DNA from: Enterobacter asburiae
GTDB lineage: Bacteria > Pseudomonadota > Gammaproteobacteria > Enterobacterales > Enterobacteriaceae
Assembly (NCBI RefSeq): GCF_008080435.1
Contig: NZ_VRKN01000002.1
Span: forward strand, 434,001-498,000
Direction of reading: 5' to 3'
Length of the DNA: 64,000 nucleotides
In this document: one piece after another, positions 40,852-50,613 of the stretch
Layout of the letters: each line of letters begins with the position of its first letter
How positions within the stretch are numbered: the first letter of the stretch is position 1
Program-made: the position numbers and the translations under genes
Notes under the pieces: model-generated
The model's input: the letters and a program-made list of their open reading frames with translations, nothing else
The model's database searches: none
Told to the model about the DNA's origin: nothing

Positions 40852-41985
40852 TCAGACAATATCGTTCACGTTCAGCCAGCGGCCTTCCCGGTGCGAGAGC
40901 GCAATCGCGTCCAGCACGCGCGACACCTTCCAGCCCTCTTCGAAGTCCGGCCACATCGGTGCGTCGGCGGCAATACCGTCTACCAGGTCGCGCACCTCCA
41001 CCGTTTTTTGATCGTTAAAGCCAATCCCGTGGCCTGCGCCCATGCAGAACGCGGCGTAGTCCGGGTGCGCCGGGCCAACGAGCAGCGTGCGGAATCCCTG
41101 ACGGTTCACCGGATCGTCATGCAGATAGAGCTTCAGCTCGGCCATGCGCTCCTGGGTGAAGCTGATGGCGCCTTTCGTCCCGGTAATGATGTACGACAAC
41201 CCCATCTTGCGGCCGCAGGCGACGCGCGAGGTTTCAATCACGCCCTGCGCCCCGCCCGCGAAACGCACCATCGCGTGGGCCTGATCCTCATTTTCCACCG
41301 CAATCATCTCCGACGGTCCGGCCTTCTCCGGGCGTTCAGGAACCACGATCTTCAGGTCGCCGCAGACCTGCTCGATATCCCCCACCAGGTACTGCGCCAT
41401 ATTGACGATATGCGCCGCGAGGTCGCCCAGCGCCCCCAGCCCGGCGGTCTCTTTAAAGCAGTGCCAGTGAATGGGCGACAGCGGGTCGGCCATATAGTCT
41501 TCGTTGTGGGTGCCGTAGAAGTGGATCACCTCGCCAATCTCGCCGCGGGCGATAATCTCCTTCGCCAGCTGCGCGGTCGGGTTTTTCATGTAGTTAAACC
41601 CCACCAGCGTTTTCACCCCAGCCCGCTTTGCGGCGTCAACCATCTCGCGCGCGTCGTGGGCATTAAGCGCCAGCGGCTTCTCCGAGTAGACGTGCTTGCC
41701 GTGGCGGATCGCCTCCAGCGCCATCTCCTTATGCAGGTGGTTGGGTGAACAAATATCCACCACATCAATGGCCGGGTCGGCCACCAGCGCCCGCCAGTCC
41801 CCGGTGGAGCGGTTGAAGCCAAACGCCTGCGCGCGCTCTGCCGCCAGCTCCGGCGTGACTTCCGCCACCATCTCGCGCACCAGCCTGCCGCGCAGGTTGA
41901 ACACCGTCGGGGCCTGGGCATAGGCGATAGCATGCGCCTTGCCGATATACCCGGTGCCAATTAATCCAATACGAACCTCTTTCAT
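40852..41985 (-). CDS. Gfo/Idh/MocA-family dehydrogenase, probable second inositol dehydrogenase
   Basis: This 377-residue NAD(P)-dependent oxidoreductase has an N-terminal Rossmann fold (IGLIGTGYIGKAHA) and the family catalytic motif EKPLA with lysine near residue 100, followed by the dimer beta-sheet domain. In this locus it probably oxidises an inositol stereoisomer such as scyllo- or D-chiro-inositol, or its ketone. It is only distantly similar to the iolG product at the other end of the transporter block. The ATG at 41985 follows GAGGATCACG, which overlaps the permease stop. Confidence 0.88.
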   Translation of the reverse strand: MKEVRIGLIGTGYIGKAHAIAYAQAPTVFNLRGRLVREMVAEVTPELAAERAQAFGFNRSTGDWRALVADPAIDVVDICSPNHLHKEMALEAIRHGKHVYSEKPLALNAHDAREMVDAAKRAGVKTLVGFNYMKNPTAQLAKEIIARGEIGEVIHFYGTHNEDYMADPLSPIHWHCFKETAGLGALGDLAAHIVNMAQYLVGDIEQVCGDLKIVVPERPEKAGPSEMIAVENEDQAHAMVRFAGGAQGVIETSRVACGRKMGLSYIITGTKGAISFTQERMAELKLYLHDDPVNRQGFRTLLVGPAHPDYAAFCMGAGHGIGFNDQKTVEVRDLVDGIAADAPMWPDFEEGWKVSRVLDAIALSHREGRWLNVNDIV

Positions 41986-41993
41986 CGTGATCC

Positions 41994-43022
41994 TCACAGT
42001 GCGCCGCGACGGCTCTTGGCATAGGTATCGAATGCCACCGCCAGAACGATAATTAATCCGGTGATAATTTGCTGGTAGTAGGCCGAGACGTTCATCAGCA
42101 CCAGGCCGTTAATCAGAATGCCCATGATGATGGAGCCGATGATGGTGCCGCCGATGCGCCCGTAGCCGCCCATCAGCGAGGTGCCGCCAATTACCACCGA
42201 GGCGATGACGCGCAGCTCAAAGGAGATCCCGGCCACCGCCTCGGCGCTCCCCAGACGCGCGCTCAGGATGAAGCCTGCCAGCCCTGCCAGACAGCCAATC
42301 AGCACGTAGACGCTGACCAGCACGCGCTTGACGTTCACCCCCGCCAGGCGCGCCGCCTCCGGGTTGCCGCCGATGGCGTAGACGAAGCGGCCCCAGCGGG
42401 TTTTATGCAGCGCCAGATAGCCGCCGATGGCGACGATGGCGAAGATCCAGATAGGAATGGAGATGCCGAGCAGCTCCCCGCGTCCCCACCAGCGGTAGCC
42501 GGGGTCGAAACCAGCGATCGGCGCGCCGTCGTTAATCACCAGCGTCAGGCCGCGCCAGATGGTCATCCCGCCGAGGGTGACGATGAACGGTGGCAGGCGC
42601 AGGCGGGTGACGCCCAGGCCGTGCAGGAAGCCAATCGCCGTGCCCATCGCCAGACAAATCCCCAGCCCGATCAGCCAGCTCATGCCGCCCCAGGCGTTCG
42701 GGTCGACGGTGGTGAAGTTGTCGCCTTTGATCACGTACGCCGCGGTCATGGCGCACACCGCCAGAATGGAGCCCACGGAGAGGTCGATCCCGGCGGTGAG
42801 AATGACGAAGGTCATCCCCACGGCCATGATCCCGTAGATGGAGACTTCGGTCAGGATGTTGAAAATATTGCGTTCAGAGAAAAAGTTGCTGTTCTGCGAC
42901 TGGAAGAAGATCAGCAGCAGGATCATGAAAATCAGTACCCCGAAGCGCTCGAAGAAGGCGATGGGATCGATGCGTCCGGCGCGTTTGACCGGGGCCTGCG
43001 TTTTAGAAATCATCTGCGTCAT
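41994..43022 (-). CDS. Inositol ABC transporter, permease
   Basis: This 342-residue RbsC/IatP-type permease has eight to ten hydrophobic segments and the family blocks GMTFVILTAGIDLSVGSI and SLMGGYGRIGGTIIGS. By position it forms a sugar-type ABC importer for myo-inositol with the ATPase and binding protein upstream. It starts 12 bases after the ATPase gene. The substrate assignment rests on the iol context. Confidence 0.92.
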   Translation of the reverse strand: MTQMISKTQAPVKRAGRIDPIAFFERFGVLIFMILLLIFFQSQNSNFFSERNIFNILTEVSIYGIMAVGMTFVILTAGIDLSVGSILAVCAMTAAYVIKGDNFTTVDPNAWGGMSWLIGLGICLAMGTAIGFLHGLGVTRLRLPPFIVTLGGMTIWRGLTLVINDGAPIAGFDPGYRWWGRGELLGISIPIWIFAIVAIGGYLALHKTRWGRFVYAIGGNPEAARLAGVNVKRVLVSVYVLIGCLAGLAGFILSARLGSAEAVAGISFELRVIASVVIGGTSLMGGYGRIGGTIIGSIIMGILINGLVLMNVSAYYQQIITGLIIVLAVAFDTYAKSRRGAL

Positions 43023-43033
43023 GAGAAACTCCG

Positions 43034-44581
43034 TTATGCCGCGTTCAGGGCGTTGTGGTTGATGGCCATCATCGTCATCAGCCGTTCTTCGTTAGCGTCG
43101 TCACCGTGGATCTCGCCGGTCACCCGGCCTTCGCTGAGGGTGATGATCCGGTCAGACACCGCCATCACTTCAGGCAGATCGGAGGAGATCACGATCACCG
43201 CCACGCCCTTTTTCGCCATGTCAAACAGCACCTGGTGCACTTCCGATTTGGTCCCCACGTCGATGCCGCGCGTCGGCTCATCGACGATCAGCACCCGCGG
43301 GTTGAGCGCCATGCAGCGCGCGAGGATCACCTTTTGCTGGTTACCGCCGGAGAGCTTGCGCACCTCCTGCGCGCTGTTGACCATTTTGATCTGCAGCGCC
43401 TTGCGGTAGGACTCAATCAGATCGTCCTCTTTGCGGGTGTTCACGAACCAGCGCCACTGGAGCAGCGAAGAGAGGCAGGAGAGCGACAGGTTGTCGCGAA
43501 TCGACAGCCCCAGCACCGCCCCCTCTTTTTTGCGGTCTTCCGGCACCAGCGCCACACCGTGGTCGAGGGCATACAGCGGGTCGCGCGGCTGGTACGGCAC
43601 GCCGTCCAGCTCAAAGCTGCCCGAGGTAAAGGCATCCGCACCAAACAGGCAGCGGGCCACTTCGGTTCGTCCCGCGCCCACTAATCCGGCAATCCCTAAG
43701 ACTTCCCCGGCGTGGACGTGGAAGCTGATGTCGTGCAGGGCGATGCCGTGCGGATCCAGCGGCGGCTTTTCGCGGCTCAACCCCTTCACCGCCAGGCGGA
43801 CGGGTTTGTCTTGATGATGGGTTTCGCTGGCGGGGCGACGGTTAAAGGCCACGTCGCGTCCGACCATCAGGCGGATCAGCTGTTCGACGTTGGTCTCCGC
43901 CACCGCGCCGGTGCCGGTGAAACGGCCGTCCTGGAAAACGGTGAAGCGATCGCAGAGCTGGAAAACTTCGTGCAGACGGTGGGTGACATAAATAATGCTC
44001 ACGCCGCGGTTTTTAAGCTCCCGCACCACGCGGTGCAGGCTTTCCACCTCGCTGTCGCTCAGCGCGGCGGAAGGTTCGTCCATAATGATTAGCCGGGCGT
44101 TGAGGGTCAGCGCCCGGGCGATCTCCACCATCTGCTGCTGGGCGACGCTCAGGCGGGCGACCGGCGTGGTCGGCGCAACGTTCAGCTGCAGGTAATCGAG
44201 AATGACCTGCGCCTCCTGGTTTACCGCCTTTTCGTCGACGATCAGGTTACGTTTACGCGGCTCGCGCCCGAGAAACATGTTTTCCGCAACGGTCATGTTG
44301 GGCAGCAGGTTGAATTCCTGATAGATGGTGATAATGCCCTTGTTCTGGCGCGCCACCGGGGAGTCGTCCACCGGCAACGTTTCGCCGTTGAACCAGATAT
44401 CCCCGCGCGTTTGCGGCTGCGCGCCCGCGAGCGCCTTCAGCAGCGTGGATTTCCCCGCCCCGTTTTCCCCCAGCAGGGCGTGAATTTCTCCGCTGTCGAC
44501 GGTCAGCTGAGCGCTGCTCAGCGCCCAGACGCCGGAAAAGCTTTTTGCCAGGTCGGTCACTTTCAGTAAGGGTTGCGACAT
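43034..44581 (-). CDS. Inositol ABC transporter, double-domain ATPase
   Basis: This 515-residue RbsA/IatA-type protein has two ABC domains: the first has Walker A GENGAGKST, signature LSVAQQQ and Walker B LIIMDEPSAAL; the second has a variant P-loop GLVGAGRTE, signature LSGGNQQ and Walker B LIVDEPTRGID. This arrangement is usual for the carbohydrate CUT2 class. The ATG at 44581 follows GAGGAGCAGACTG. It energises inositol import. Confidence 0.93.
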   Translation of the reverse strand: MSQPLLKVTDLAKSFSGVWALSSAQLTVDSGEIHALLGENGAGKSTLLKALAGAQPQTRGDIWFNGETLPVDDSPVARQNKGIITIYQEFNLLPNMTVAENMFLGREPRKRNLIVDEKAVNQEAQVILDYLQLNVAPTTPVARLSVAQQQMVEIARALTLNARLIIMDEPSAALSDSEVESLHRVVRELKNRGVSIIYVTHRLHEVFQLCDRFTVFQDGRFTGTGAVAETNVEQLIRLMVGRDVAFNRRPASETHHQDKPVRLAVKGLSREKPPLDPHGIALHDISFHVHAGEVLGIAGLVGAGRTEVARCLFGADAFTSGSFELDGVPYQPRDPLYALDHGVALVPEDRKKEGAVLGLSIRDNLSLSCLSSLLQWRWFVNTRKEDDLIESYRKALQIKMVNSAQEVRKLSGGNQQKVILARCMALNPRVLIVDEPTRGIDVGTKSEVHQVLFDMAKKGVAVIVISSDLPEVMAVSDRIITLSEGRVTGEIHGDDANEERLMTMMAINHNALNAA

Positions 44582-44629
44582 CAGTCTGCTCCTCCTCATG
44601 ATGAGCCGCCAGAGGCGGCTCGGGACATA

Positions 44630-45559
44630 TTAGTTACCGGCCTCACCGATACGCTCAGCCTGCTGCAGGTTCTCTTTGGTGATCAGCGTCGGCGGGTAGT
44701 CGGCCCCGGTGATGGCTTTCTTCTCGCGCACGTTGGCCACCAGCTGGCTCATCGCCGTCTGCACCGCAAAGCCCGGACGCTGATCCGCCGTTACCGCCAG
44801 CCAGCCGTCGCGCACGCGGGCCAGCGCTTCCGGCACCGCATCAAAGCCGGTCACGAGGATTTCACCCGGCTTCACGCCCTGGCTCTGCAGGGCTTCAATC
44901 GCGCCCAGCGCCATATCGTCGTTGGCGGAGAGGATCACCTGCGGGCGTTTCGGCAGCGAAGGCAGGACGCTTTCAACAATGCGCATCCCTTCAGAGCGCA
45001 TCCAGTTGCCGGTCTGATCGGCGACGATTTTGTATTTATCCCCGCCCGCCTTCAGGCTGTCGCGGATCCCTTTGGTGCGTTCAATATTGGAAGAGGAGCC
45101 CGGCTGACCGGTGAGGAGAATGATGTCCGCACCGTTGGGGAATTTGGTTTTGACGAAGTCGCCAACCGCCTGGCCGCCCTTGTAGTTGTTGGCGCCAAAG
45201 TGCGGCACTTTTTTCTGGCTGTCGACGGAGCGGTCGAGGGTGACGATCGGCAGCTTCGCATCCTGAATTTCATCCACCGCGCTGGAGACCGCGTTCACGT
45301 CGTTCGGGGAGACGATAAAGCCCTGTGCCCCGCGAGTGATGGCGTTTTCCAGGTCAGCCACCTGCTTCGGCGAGCTGCCCTGCCCGTCCAGCACCTGAAG
45401 CTTCACGCCCATCTCTTTTGCGGCTTTCACCGCCGTGCGCTGCATGTGAACTTCAAACGGCATGGCCAGGTTTGGCGTACTGAAAACAATTTGCTCGTTT
45501 TCGGCGAGGGCAGCCCCGGACGTCATGGCGATGAGGGCGGCTACGATCAGTTTTTTCAT
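44630..45559 (-). CDS. Inositol ABC transporter, periplasmic binding protein
   Basis: This 309-residue protein has a signal peptide (MKKLIVAALIAMTSGAALA) and a type I periplasmic-binding fold of the RbsB/IbpA class, with hinge-site segments ITRGAQGFIVSPNDV, LTGQPGSS and ILSANDDMALGAIEAL. It should capture inositol for the importer. I took the ATG at 45559, which begins the signal peptide; a much longer open frame upstream overlaps iolG and is not coding. The 31-base gap after iolG suggests co-transcription. Confidence 0.93.
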   Translation of the reverse strand: MKKLIVAALIAMTSGAALAENEQIVFSTPNLAMPFEVHMQRTAVKAAKEMGVKLQVLDGQGSSPKQVADLENAITRGAQGFIVSPNDVNAVSSAVDEIQDAKLPIVTLDRSVDSQKKVPHFGANNYKGGQAVGDFVKTKFPNGADIILLTGQPGSSSNIERTKGIRDSLKAGGDKYKIVADQTGNWMRSEGMRIVESVLPSLPKRPQVILSANDDMALGAIEALQSQGVKPGEILVTGFDAVPEALARVRDGWLAVTADQRPGFAVQTAMSQLVANVREKKAITGADYPPTLITKENLQQAERIGEAGN

Positions 45560-45590
45560 TATTATGTCTCTCTGTGTAGGGTTGTTGTGT

Positions 45591-46577
45591 TTAGAGGACG
45601 ATCTCGCGCTGGCTGCGCAGTGACTCCAGCGCTTTATCCGCAAGGTACAGCGCACGTTCACCATCATCGCCGCTGCAGTCAGGCACCGCTTCGCCGCGCA
45701 GGACCGCAACAAAGTGTTCCCATTCCGCGGCGTAAGCGGATTTGTAGCGCTGCAGGAAGAAGTGTTCCGGCAGCGCGCTGGTGCAGCCCTGTTTGCCGTA
45801 GTGCTGCACCTGGTTTTCAAGAATATTGCCCGCGCACAGCAGCCCTTCGGAGCCGTGCAGCTCCAGGCGCTGGTCGTAGCCGTAAGATGAACGGCGGCTG
45901 TTGACGATGGTCGCCATCGCGCCGGAAGCATATTTCAGAACGATAAACGCGGTATCGATGTCCCCCGCCTCGCCAATCGCCGGATCCACCAGGTTGCTGC
46001 CCTGGGCATACACCGACACCGGCTCTTCGCCCATGATGAAGCGGGCCATGTCAAAGTCATGAATGGTCATATCGCGGAACATGCCGCCGGAGACGCGCAC
46101 GTACTCCGCAGGCGGCGGAGACGGATCGCGGGAAATGATGAGCAGCGATTCCGGTTTGCCGATGCGCCCGGCCTGCACGTCGGTTTTCACGCGGCGGAAC
46201 TGCGGGTCAAAGCGGCGGTTAAAGCCGATAAACAGCGGCACGTCGTACTCTTTGACCACCTTCAGGCAGTCGCGCACGCGGGCGAGGTCAAGGTGTACCG
46301 GCTTTTCACAGAAGATAGCCTTGCCGTGGCGGGCGGCCATTTCAATCAGATCCGCGTGGGTATCGGTGGCGGAGGCGATCAGCACGGCGTGAACGTTAGG
46401 GTCGGTCATCGCCTCGCTCAGGCTCTGCTGGCGGGCCTGATACTGCGCGGCGAGACGGGTGGCAAATTCCTGATTCGGGTCAACCACGGACCAGAGCGTG
46501 GTCGCGCCGTGGCTGGCGATGTTAGCTGCATGTACCTGGCCAATTCGGCCAGCGCCCAGTAAAGCAATGTTAAACAT
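45591..46577 (-). CDS. iolG: IolG, myo-inositol 2-dehydrogenase
   Basis: IolG oxidises myo-inositol to scyllo-inosose with NAD+, the first step of the pathway. The 328 residues show the Rossmann motif LGAGRIGQVHA, the lysine in CEKPVHLD and the catalytic region MTIHDFDMARFI with Asp and His. It is the first gene of the eight-gene leftward run iolG-binding protein-ATPase-permease-dehydrogenase-iolC-iolE-iolB. An AT-rich promoter region with a candidate IolR operator lies upstream. Confidence 0.94.
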   Translation of the reverse strand: MFNIALLGAGRIGQVHAANIASHGATTLWSVVDPNQEFATRLAAQYQARQQSLSEAMTDPNVHAVLIASATDTHADLIEMAARHGKAIFCEKPVHLDLARVRDCLKVVKEYDVPLFIGFNRRFDPQFRRVKTDVQAGRIGKPESLLIISRDPSPPPAEYVRVSGGMFRDMTIHDFDMARFIMGEEPVSVYAQGSNLVDPAIGEAGDIDTAFIVLKYASGAMATIVNSRRSSYGYDQRLELHGSEGLLCAGNILENQVQHYGKQGCTSALPEHFFLQRYKSAYAAEWEHFVAVLRGEAVPDCSGDDGERALYLADKALESLRSQREIVL

Positions 46578-46621
46578 AACGGCTCCCGGTGTTGGTGAAT
46601 GCTGTGAACTAACGACCCTAT

Positions 46622-46641
46622 AAATAAAACATTTATTTCAT
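46622..46641 (-). promoter_or_regulatory. Candidate IolR operator upstream of iolG
   Basis: On the reverse strand ATGAAATAAATGTTTTATTT shares 16 of 20 bases with the site at 50383-50402 upstream of iolA. It lies about 45 bases before the iolG start. I infer that both are IolR sites from their shared position and sequence. Confidence 0.55.
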
Positions 46642-46748
46642 TTTTATAAATAGTGAAAATTATGTTTTTGAGTGTGGGTTAACACTTTTGAGATGAATGA
46701 GATAAATTTTGTTATCAATCTCACAACATGGAAGGACGTGCGGCAACT

Positions 46749-46843
46749 CCCCTCACCCCGGCCCTCTCCCCAATGGGGCGAGGGAGAAAAGCGCGCACCA
46801 AACTATCCCCTCTCCCCTTTGGGGAGAGGGTTAGGGTGAGGGG
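46749..46843. repeat. GC-rich fold-back intergenic repeat (copy B)
   Basis: CCCCTCACCCCGGCCCTCTC at the left and GGGTTAGGGTGAGGGG at the right are inverted ends. Two internal hairpins lie between them, as in copy A at 5380-5463. It may terminate the iolA-iolD transcript or insulate it from iolG. Confidence 0.8.
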
Positions 46844-46878
46844 AAAATGAAATGAAAATTTCGTTACGAAGAGAAAAC

Positions 46879-48804
46879 TCAATACTGACGCGCTTTTTTC
46901 ACCTGCGCCTGCGTTTGCTCCGCGGCCTCACGCACGGCAGACGACTCCGCCACCTGCGCGTCACCGGTTCGCCACCACGAGGCGTAATCGTGGGTCATGG
47001 TCTTCGGTAGCACTTTGATGTCCAGCAGCGTCGGGCCCGGATGCGCCCGTGAAGCCTCAAGCGCCGTCAGCAGGCTTTGCTCATCGTTCACCCGCCACGC
47101 GCGGCAGCCGTAGCTTTCCGCATTTTGCGCAAAGTCGACCTTCACCAGCGGTCCGTCAAGCCGTCCGGTTTGCGGGTTGCGATGGCGGTTTTCCGTGCCA
47201 AAGCTGCCCATGCCGTGCCCCATCTGCAGGTTGTTAATGCAGCCGAAGCTGGCGTTATCAAACAGCAGAACGGTGATCTTAATCCCCTCCTGCACGGCGG
47301 TTTGCAGCTCGGAATGCAGCATCATGTAGGAGCCATCCCCCACCATGGCGTACACCGGCAGCCCGGGTCGGGCGAGCTTCGCGCCGATGGCCGCCGCAAT
47401 CTCGTAGCCCATGCAGGAGTAGCCGTACTCCAGGTGATAACTGTCCGGCGTTTTGACCTGCCAGAGACGCTGTAAATCTCCCGGCAGCGAACCGGCCGCA
47501 CCCACCACTATGGCGTTGTCTTCAATATGCTGGTTGATCAGCCCCAGCACCCGCGTCTGTGTCAGGCGGGTATTGAGCGTCTCGCCGTATTCCGCCAGCT
47601 GCGCGTCCAGGTGCCCCGCCACTTCGGGCGCGTCGTCAGGACGCCACTGGCGATCCCACAGGCGGCGGCACTCGTCGCGCCAGGCGGATTTCGCCTGGGC
47701 GATCTCCTTGCCCCAGCCGCTGCGATACTCACCAAGCGCGTGGGTCAAGGCCTGGAGTCCGGTTTGAGCATCGGCAATCAGCGCGGTGGCATCCAGTTTC
47801 AGGGCGTCAAACTCGGCCACGTTCAGCAGCAGGAATTCGACGTCCGGGTGGGAAAAGAGCGCCTTGGAGCCGGTAGTAAAATCGGTCAGGCGCGTGCCGA
47901 TGCCAATCACTAAATCGGCCTGTGGCGCGAGCTGGTTGGCGGCCATTCCGCCCGTCACGCCCACCCCGCCCAGGTTAAGTGGGTGGTCACTTACCAGCGC
48001 CCCCTTTCCGGCCTGGGTTTCGGCAAACGGCAGCTGCAGCGTCTCGACAAACTCCTGCAGCGCTTCATGCGCGCCGGAATAGCGCACGCCGCCGCCGCAC
48101 ACCACCAGCGGACGACGCTTGCGGGCGATCAGCGCCCGCGCCTGCGCCAGACGCTGCGGATCGGGCGGACGACGTTCGATGTGATGCACGCGACGCGCGA
48201 AGAAGCTCAGCGGGTAATCCCAGGCTTCGCCCTGCACATCCTGCGGCAGGCAAATGGTCACCGCGCCGGTATTTGCGGGGTCAGTAAGCGTTCGCATCGC
48301 GCTTAGCATGGCGCTCATCAGCTGCTCGGGGCGGTTAATGCGGTCCCAGTAGCGGGAGACGGGACGGAAGCAGTCGTTGGTGCTGATGCTGAGATCGTGA
48401 TACTGCTCGATCTGCTGCAGCACCGGGTCCGGCTGGCGGCTGGCGTAGATATCGCCCGGCAGCAATAGCAACGGGATGCGGTTCGCCGTGGCGGTGGCCG
48501 CCGCGGTCACCATATTGGCGGCGCCCGGCCCGACGGAGGAGGTGACGGCAAAAATACGCTGGCGGCGGTGCTGTTTGGCAAATCCCGTCGCCATATGGGC
48601 AATGCCCTGCTCGTTGCAGCCCTGCATCACCTGCAGATGGCCCGGGTCCTGCTCCAGCGCCTGGCCGATACCCAGCACGTTACCGTGCCCAAAGATGGTG
48701 GCCACGCCCTCCACGAAGGGCGTTTCGTTGCCGTCCACGCTGACGTACTGTTGATTGAGGAACCGGACCAGCGCCTGGGCCATGGTCATACGTTCGGTTT
48801 GCAT
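46879..48804 (-). CDS. iolD: IolD, 3D-(3,5/4)-trihydroxycyclohexane-1,2-dione hydrolase
   Basis: IolD opens the cyclohexane ring to 5-deoxy-glucuronate using thiamine diphosphate. The 641 residues follow the acetolactate-synthase architecture: an N-terminal Pyr domain with catalytic Glu in [15 protein letters not shown] context, a middle Rossmann domain and a C-terminal PP domain with the ThDP motif [16 protein letters not shown] and NNLQ. The ATG at 48804 follows AGGAGGTTTT. It is 11 bases after iolA, as a two-gene unit. Confidence 0.95.
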   Translation of the reverse strand: MQTERMTMAQALVRFLNQQYVSVDGNETPFVEGVATIFGHGNVLGIGQALEQDPGHLQVMQGCNEQGIAHMATGFAKQHRRQRIFAVTSSVGPGAANMVTAAATATANRIPLLLLPGDIYASRQPDPVLQQIEQYHDLSISTNDCFRPVSRYWDRINRPEQLMSAMLSAMRTLTDPANTGAVTICLPQDVQGEAWDYPLSFFARRVHHIERRPPDPQRLAQARALIARKRRPLVVCGGGVRYSGAHEALQEFVETLQLPFAETQAGKGALVSDHPLNLGGVGVTGGMAANQLAPQADLVIGIGTRLTDFTTGSKALFSHPDVEFLLLNVAEFDALKLDATALIADAQTGLQALTHALGEYRSGWGKEIAQAKSAWRDECRRLWDRQWRPDDAPEVAGHLDAQLAEYGETLNTRLTQTRVLGLINQHIEDNAIVVGAAGSLPGDLQRLWQVKTPDSYHLEYGYSCMGYEIAAAIGAKLARPGLPVYAMVGDGSYMMLHSELQTAVQEGIKITVLLFDNASFGCINNLQMGHGMGSFGTENRHRNPQTGRLDGPLVKVDFAQNAESYGCRAWRVNDEQSLLTALEASRAHPGPTLLDIKVLPKTMTHDYASWWRTGDAQVAESSAVREAAEQTQAQVKKARQY

Positions 48805-48815
48805 AAAACCTCCTG

Positions 48816-50321
48816 TCAGCCCAGCGTCGGCATAGAGAACGCAGCGCCTGTCTCCTGCTGCATTTCCGGCCAGCGCGCGGTGATGGTTTTCATTCGGGTG
48901 TAGAAACGCACGCCGTCGTTGCCGTGGACGTTGAGCGCACCAAAGATGGAACGCTTCCAGCCGCCAAAGCTGTGGAATGCCATCGGCACCGGGATCGGCA
49001 CGTTAACGCCCACCATGCCCGCCTGCACCTCTTCGCAGAAGCGGCGCGCGCAGCCGCCGTCGCGGGTGAAGATCGCCGAACCATTACCATATTCATGACG
49101 GTTAATCAGATCCACCGCGCTGGCGTAATCTGCCACGCGCACCACAGAAAGCACCGGGCCAAAAATTTCTTCTTTATAGATGGTCATCTCCGGAGTGACG
49201 TTATCGAACAGCGTCGGCCCGACAAAATAGCCCTGTTCATGCCCTTTCACGCTGAAGCCGCGCCCGTCCACGCGCAGTTTCGCCCCCTGCGCTTCCCCGC
49301 TGTCGATGTAGCCCAGCACCTTACTGCGGTGCGCGGAGGAGATGAGCGGCCCCATTTCGTTTTCCGGCGTCTGGTCGAGCCCCGGTCCGACGCGCAGCGC
49401 GGCAATCTGTTTTTCCAGCCGGGCGCAGAGGTCATCAGCGGTTTTATCCCCCACCGCCAGCACCACCGAGAGCGCCATGCAGCGTTCCCCCGCCGCGCCG
49501 TAGGCCGCGCCCATGATGGCGTTGGTCGCCATCTCCATGTCGGCATCCGGCATTAAAATGCAGTGGTTTTTCGCGCCGCCCAGCGCCTGACAGCGCTTAC
49601 CGTGGGCGGACGCGGTCTGGTAAATGTATTCCGCAATCGGCGTGGAGCCGACAAAACTGACGGCCTGCACGCGCTGGTCGGTCAGGAGCACGTCAACGGA
49701 CTCTTTATCGCCCTGCACCACGTTGAACACGCCGTCCGGCAGCCCGGCCTCTTTCAGTAGCTGCGCGAGCGCCAGTGCCAGCGAAGGGTCTTTTTCCGAC
49801 GGTTTCAGCACGAAGGTGTTGCCGGTCGCCAGCGCAATCGGGAACATCCACATCGGCACCATCGCCGGGAAGTTGAACGGCGTGATCCCGGCGCAGACGC
49901 CGAGCGGCTGCATCAGCGAGTGGCTGTCGACGCCGGTACCGACGTTCGCAGAGTGTTCACCCTTTTGCAGATGCGGGATGCCACAGGCAAACTCCACCAC
50001 TTCCAGGCCGCGGGTCAGTTCGCCCACCGCGTCGGAGAAGACTTTGCCGTGCTCTTCGCTGATGATGCGGGCCAGGCGCTCCATATTCTCCTCCAGCAGC
50101 GCCTTGAAGCGGAACATCACGCGCGCGCGCTTAAGCGGAGCATGGCGCGCCCACGCCGGAAACGCCTGCTGTGCGGCGGCAATCGCCTGTTCGGTTTCCT
50201 GCGCCGTACTCATCACCACTTGGCGGATCTGCTCGCCGGTGGCCGGGTTGAAGATCGCCTGAACGCGCTGGCCTGAACCGGTGACACATTCGCCGTGAAT
50301 AAAATTCGCTACCGTCTCCAT
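48816..50321 (-). CDS. iolA: IolA, methylmalonate-semialdehyde dehydrogenase (CoA-acylating)
   Basis: IolA converts malonate semialdehyde, the last product of inositol breakdown, to acetyl-CoA and CO2 with NAD+ and CoA. The 501 residues of the aldehyde dehydrogenase fold include the cofactor region [19 protein letters not shown] and the catalytic cysteine in [13 protein letters not shown]. It is closest to MmsA/IolA. It diverges from iolR and is the first gene of iolA-iolD. Confidence 0.93.
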   Translation of the reverse strand: METVANFIHGECVTGSGQRVQAIFNPATGEQIRQVVMSTAQETEQAIAAAQQAFPAWARHAPLKRARVMFRFKALLEENMERLARIISEEHGKVFSDAVGELTRGLEVVEFACGIPHLQKGEHSANVGTGVDSHSLMQPLGVCAGITPFNFPAMVPMWMFPIALATGNTFVLKPSEKDPSLALALAQLLKEAGLPDGVFNVVQGDKESVDVLLTDQRVQAVSFVGSTPIAEYIYQTASAHGKRCQALGGAKNHCILMPDADMEMATNAIMGAAYGAAGERCMALSVVLAVGDKTADDLCARLEKQIAALRVGPGLDQTPENEMGPLISSAHRSKVLGYIDSGEAQGAKLRVDGRGFSVKGHEQGYFVGPTLFDNVTPEMTIYKEEIFGPVLSVVRVADYASAVDLINRHEYGNGSAIFTRDGGCARRFCEEVQAGMVGVNVPIPVPMAFHSFGGWKRSIFGALNVHGNDGVRFYTRMKTITARWPEMQQETGAAFSMPTLG

Positions 50322-50382
50322 CCTTAACCTCTCGCTGTTGATACGTGACTGTTACCTGAACACTGTGTACTGAACACTATAT

Positions 50383-50402
50383 ATGAAACAAATATTCCAT
50401 TT
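50383..50402 (+). promoter_or_regulatory. Candidate IolR operator upstream of iolA
   Basis: ATGAAACAAATATTCCATTT shares 16 of 20 bases with the site before iolG. It lies in the 292-base iolA-iolR divergent region, 62 bases from the iolA start, and could control iolA and iolR together. Confidence 0.55.
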
Positions 50403-50613
50403 TAAGTTGAAATAAAATAAATGATGATTATTGTGATCAAGGATGGATTTTTATGTTAACAGCCAACAACACTGACGCAGCGTGCGCTATTAAGGGATTT
50501 CGGGCGAGGAAATGACTGAAGTTTCTGTTTCATTTTTGCTGCCAGATGGATGGCCGACATTTAAAAGACGCGGTTTTGCGTTTAGAATCATAAGACTGTA
50601 TTTGGGGGATAAC

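Larger units (their letters stand above)
46578..46878. other. Promoter of the iolG run and repeat region after iolD
   Basis: This 301-base gap contains the AT-rich promoter of iolG (46600-46720), the candidate IolR site at 46622-46641 and the fold-back repeat copy B at 46749-46843. I see no gene in it. It splits the catabolic genes into two leftward transcription units. Confidence 0.7.

Noticed and set aside
42069..43409. 446-codon open frame antisense to the ABC permease and ATPase
   Set aside because: Composition is Asp/His/Gln-rich and low-complexity, the typical shadow of a membrane-protein gene.
45560..45931. N-terminal extension of the inositol-binding protein
   Set aside because: It overlaps iolG in another frame and precedes a perfect signal peptide start at 45559.
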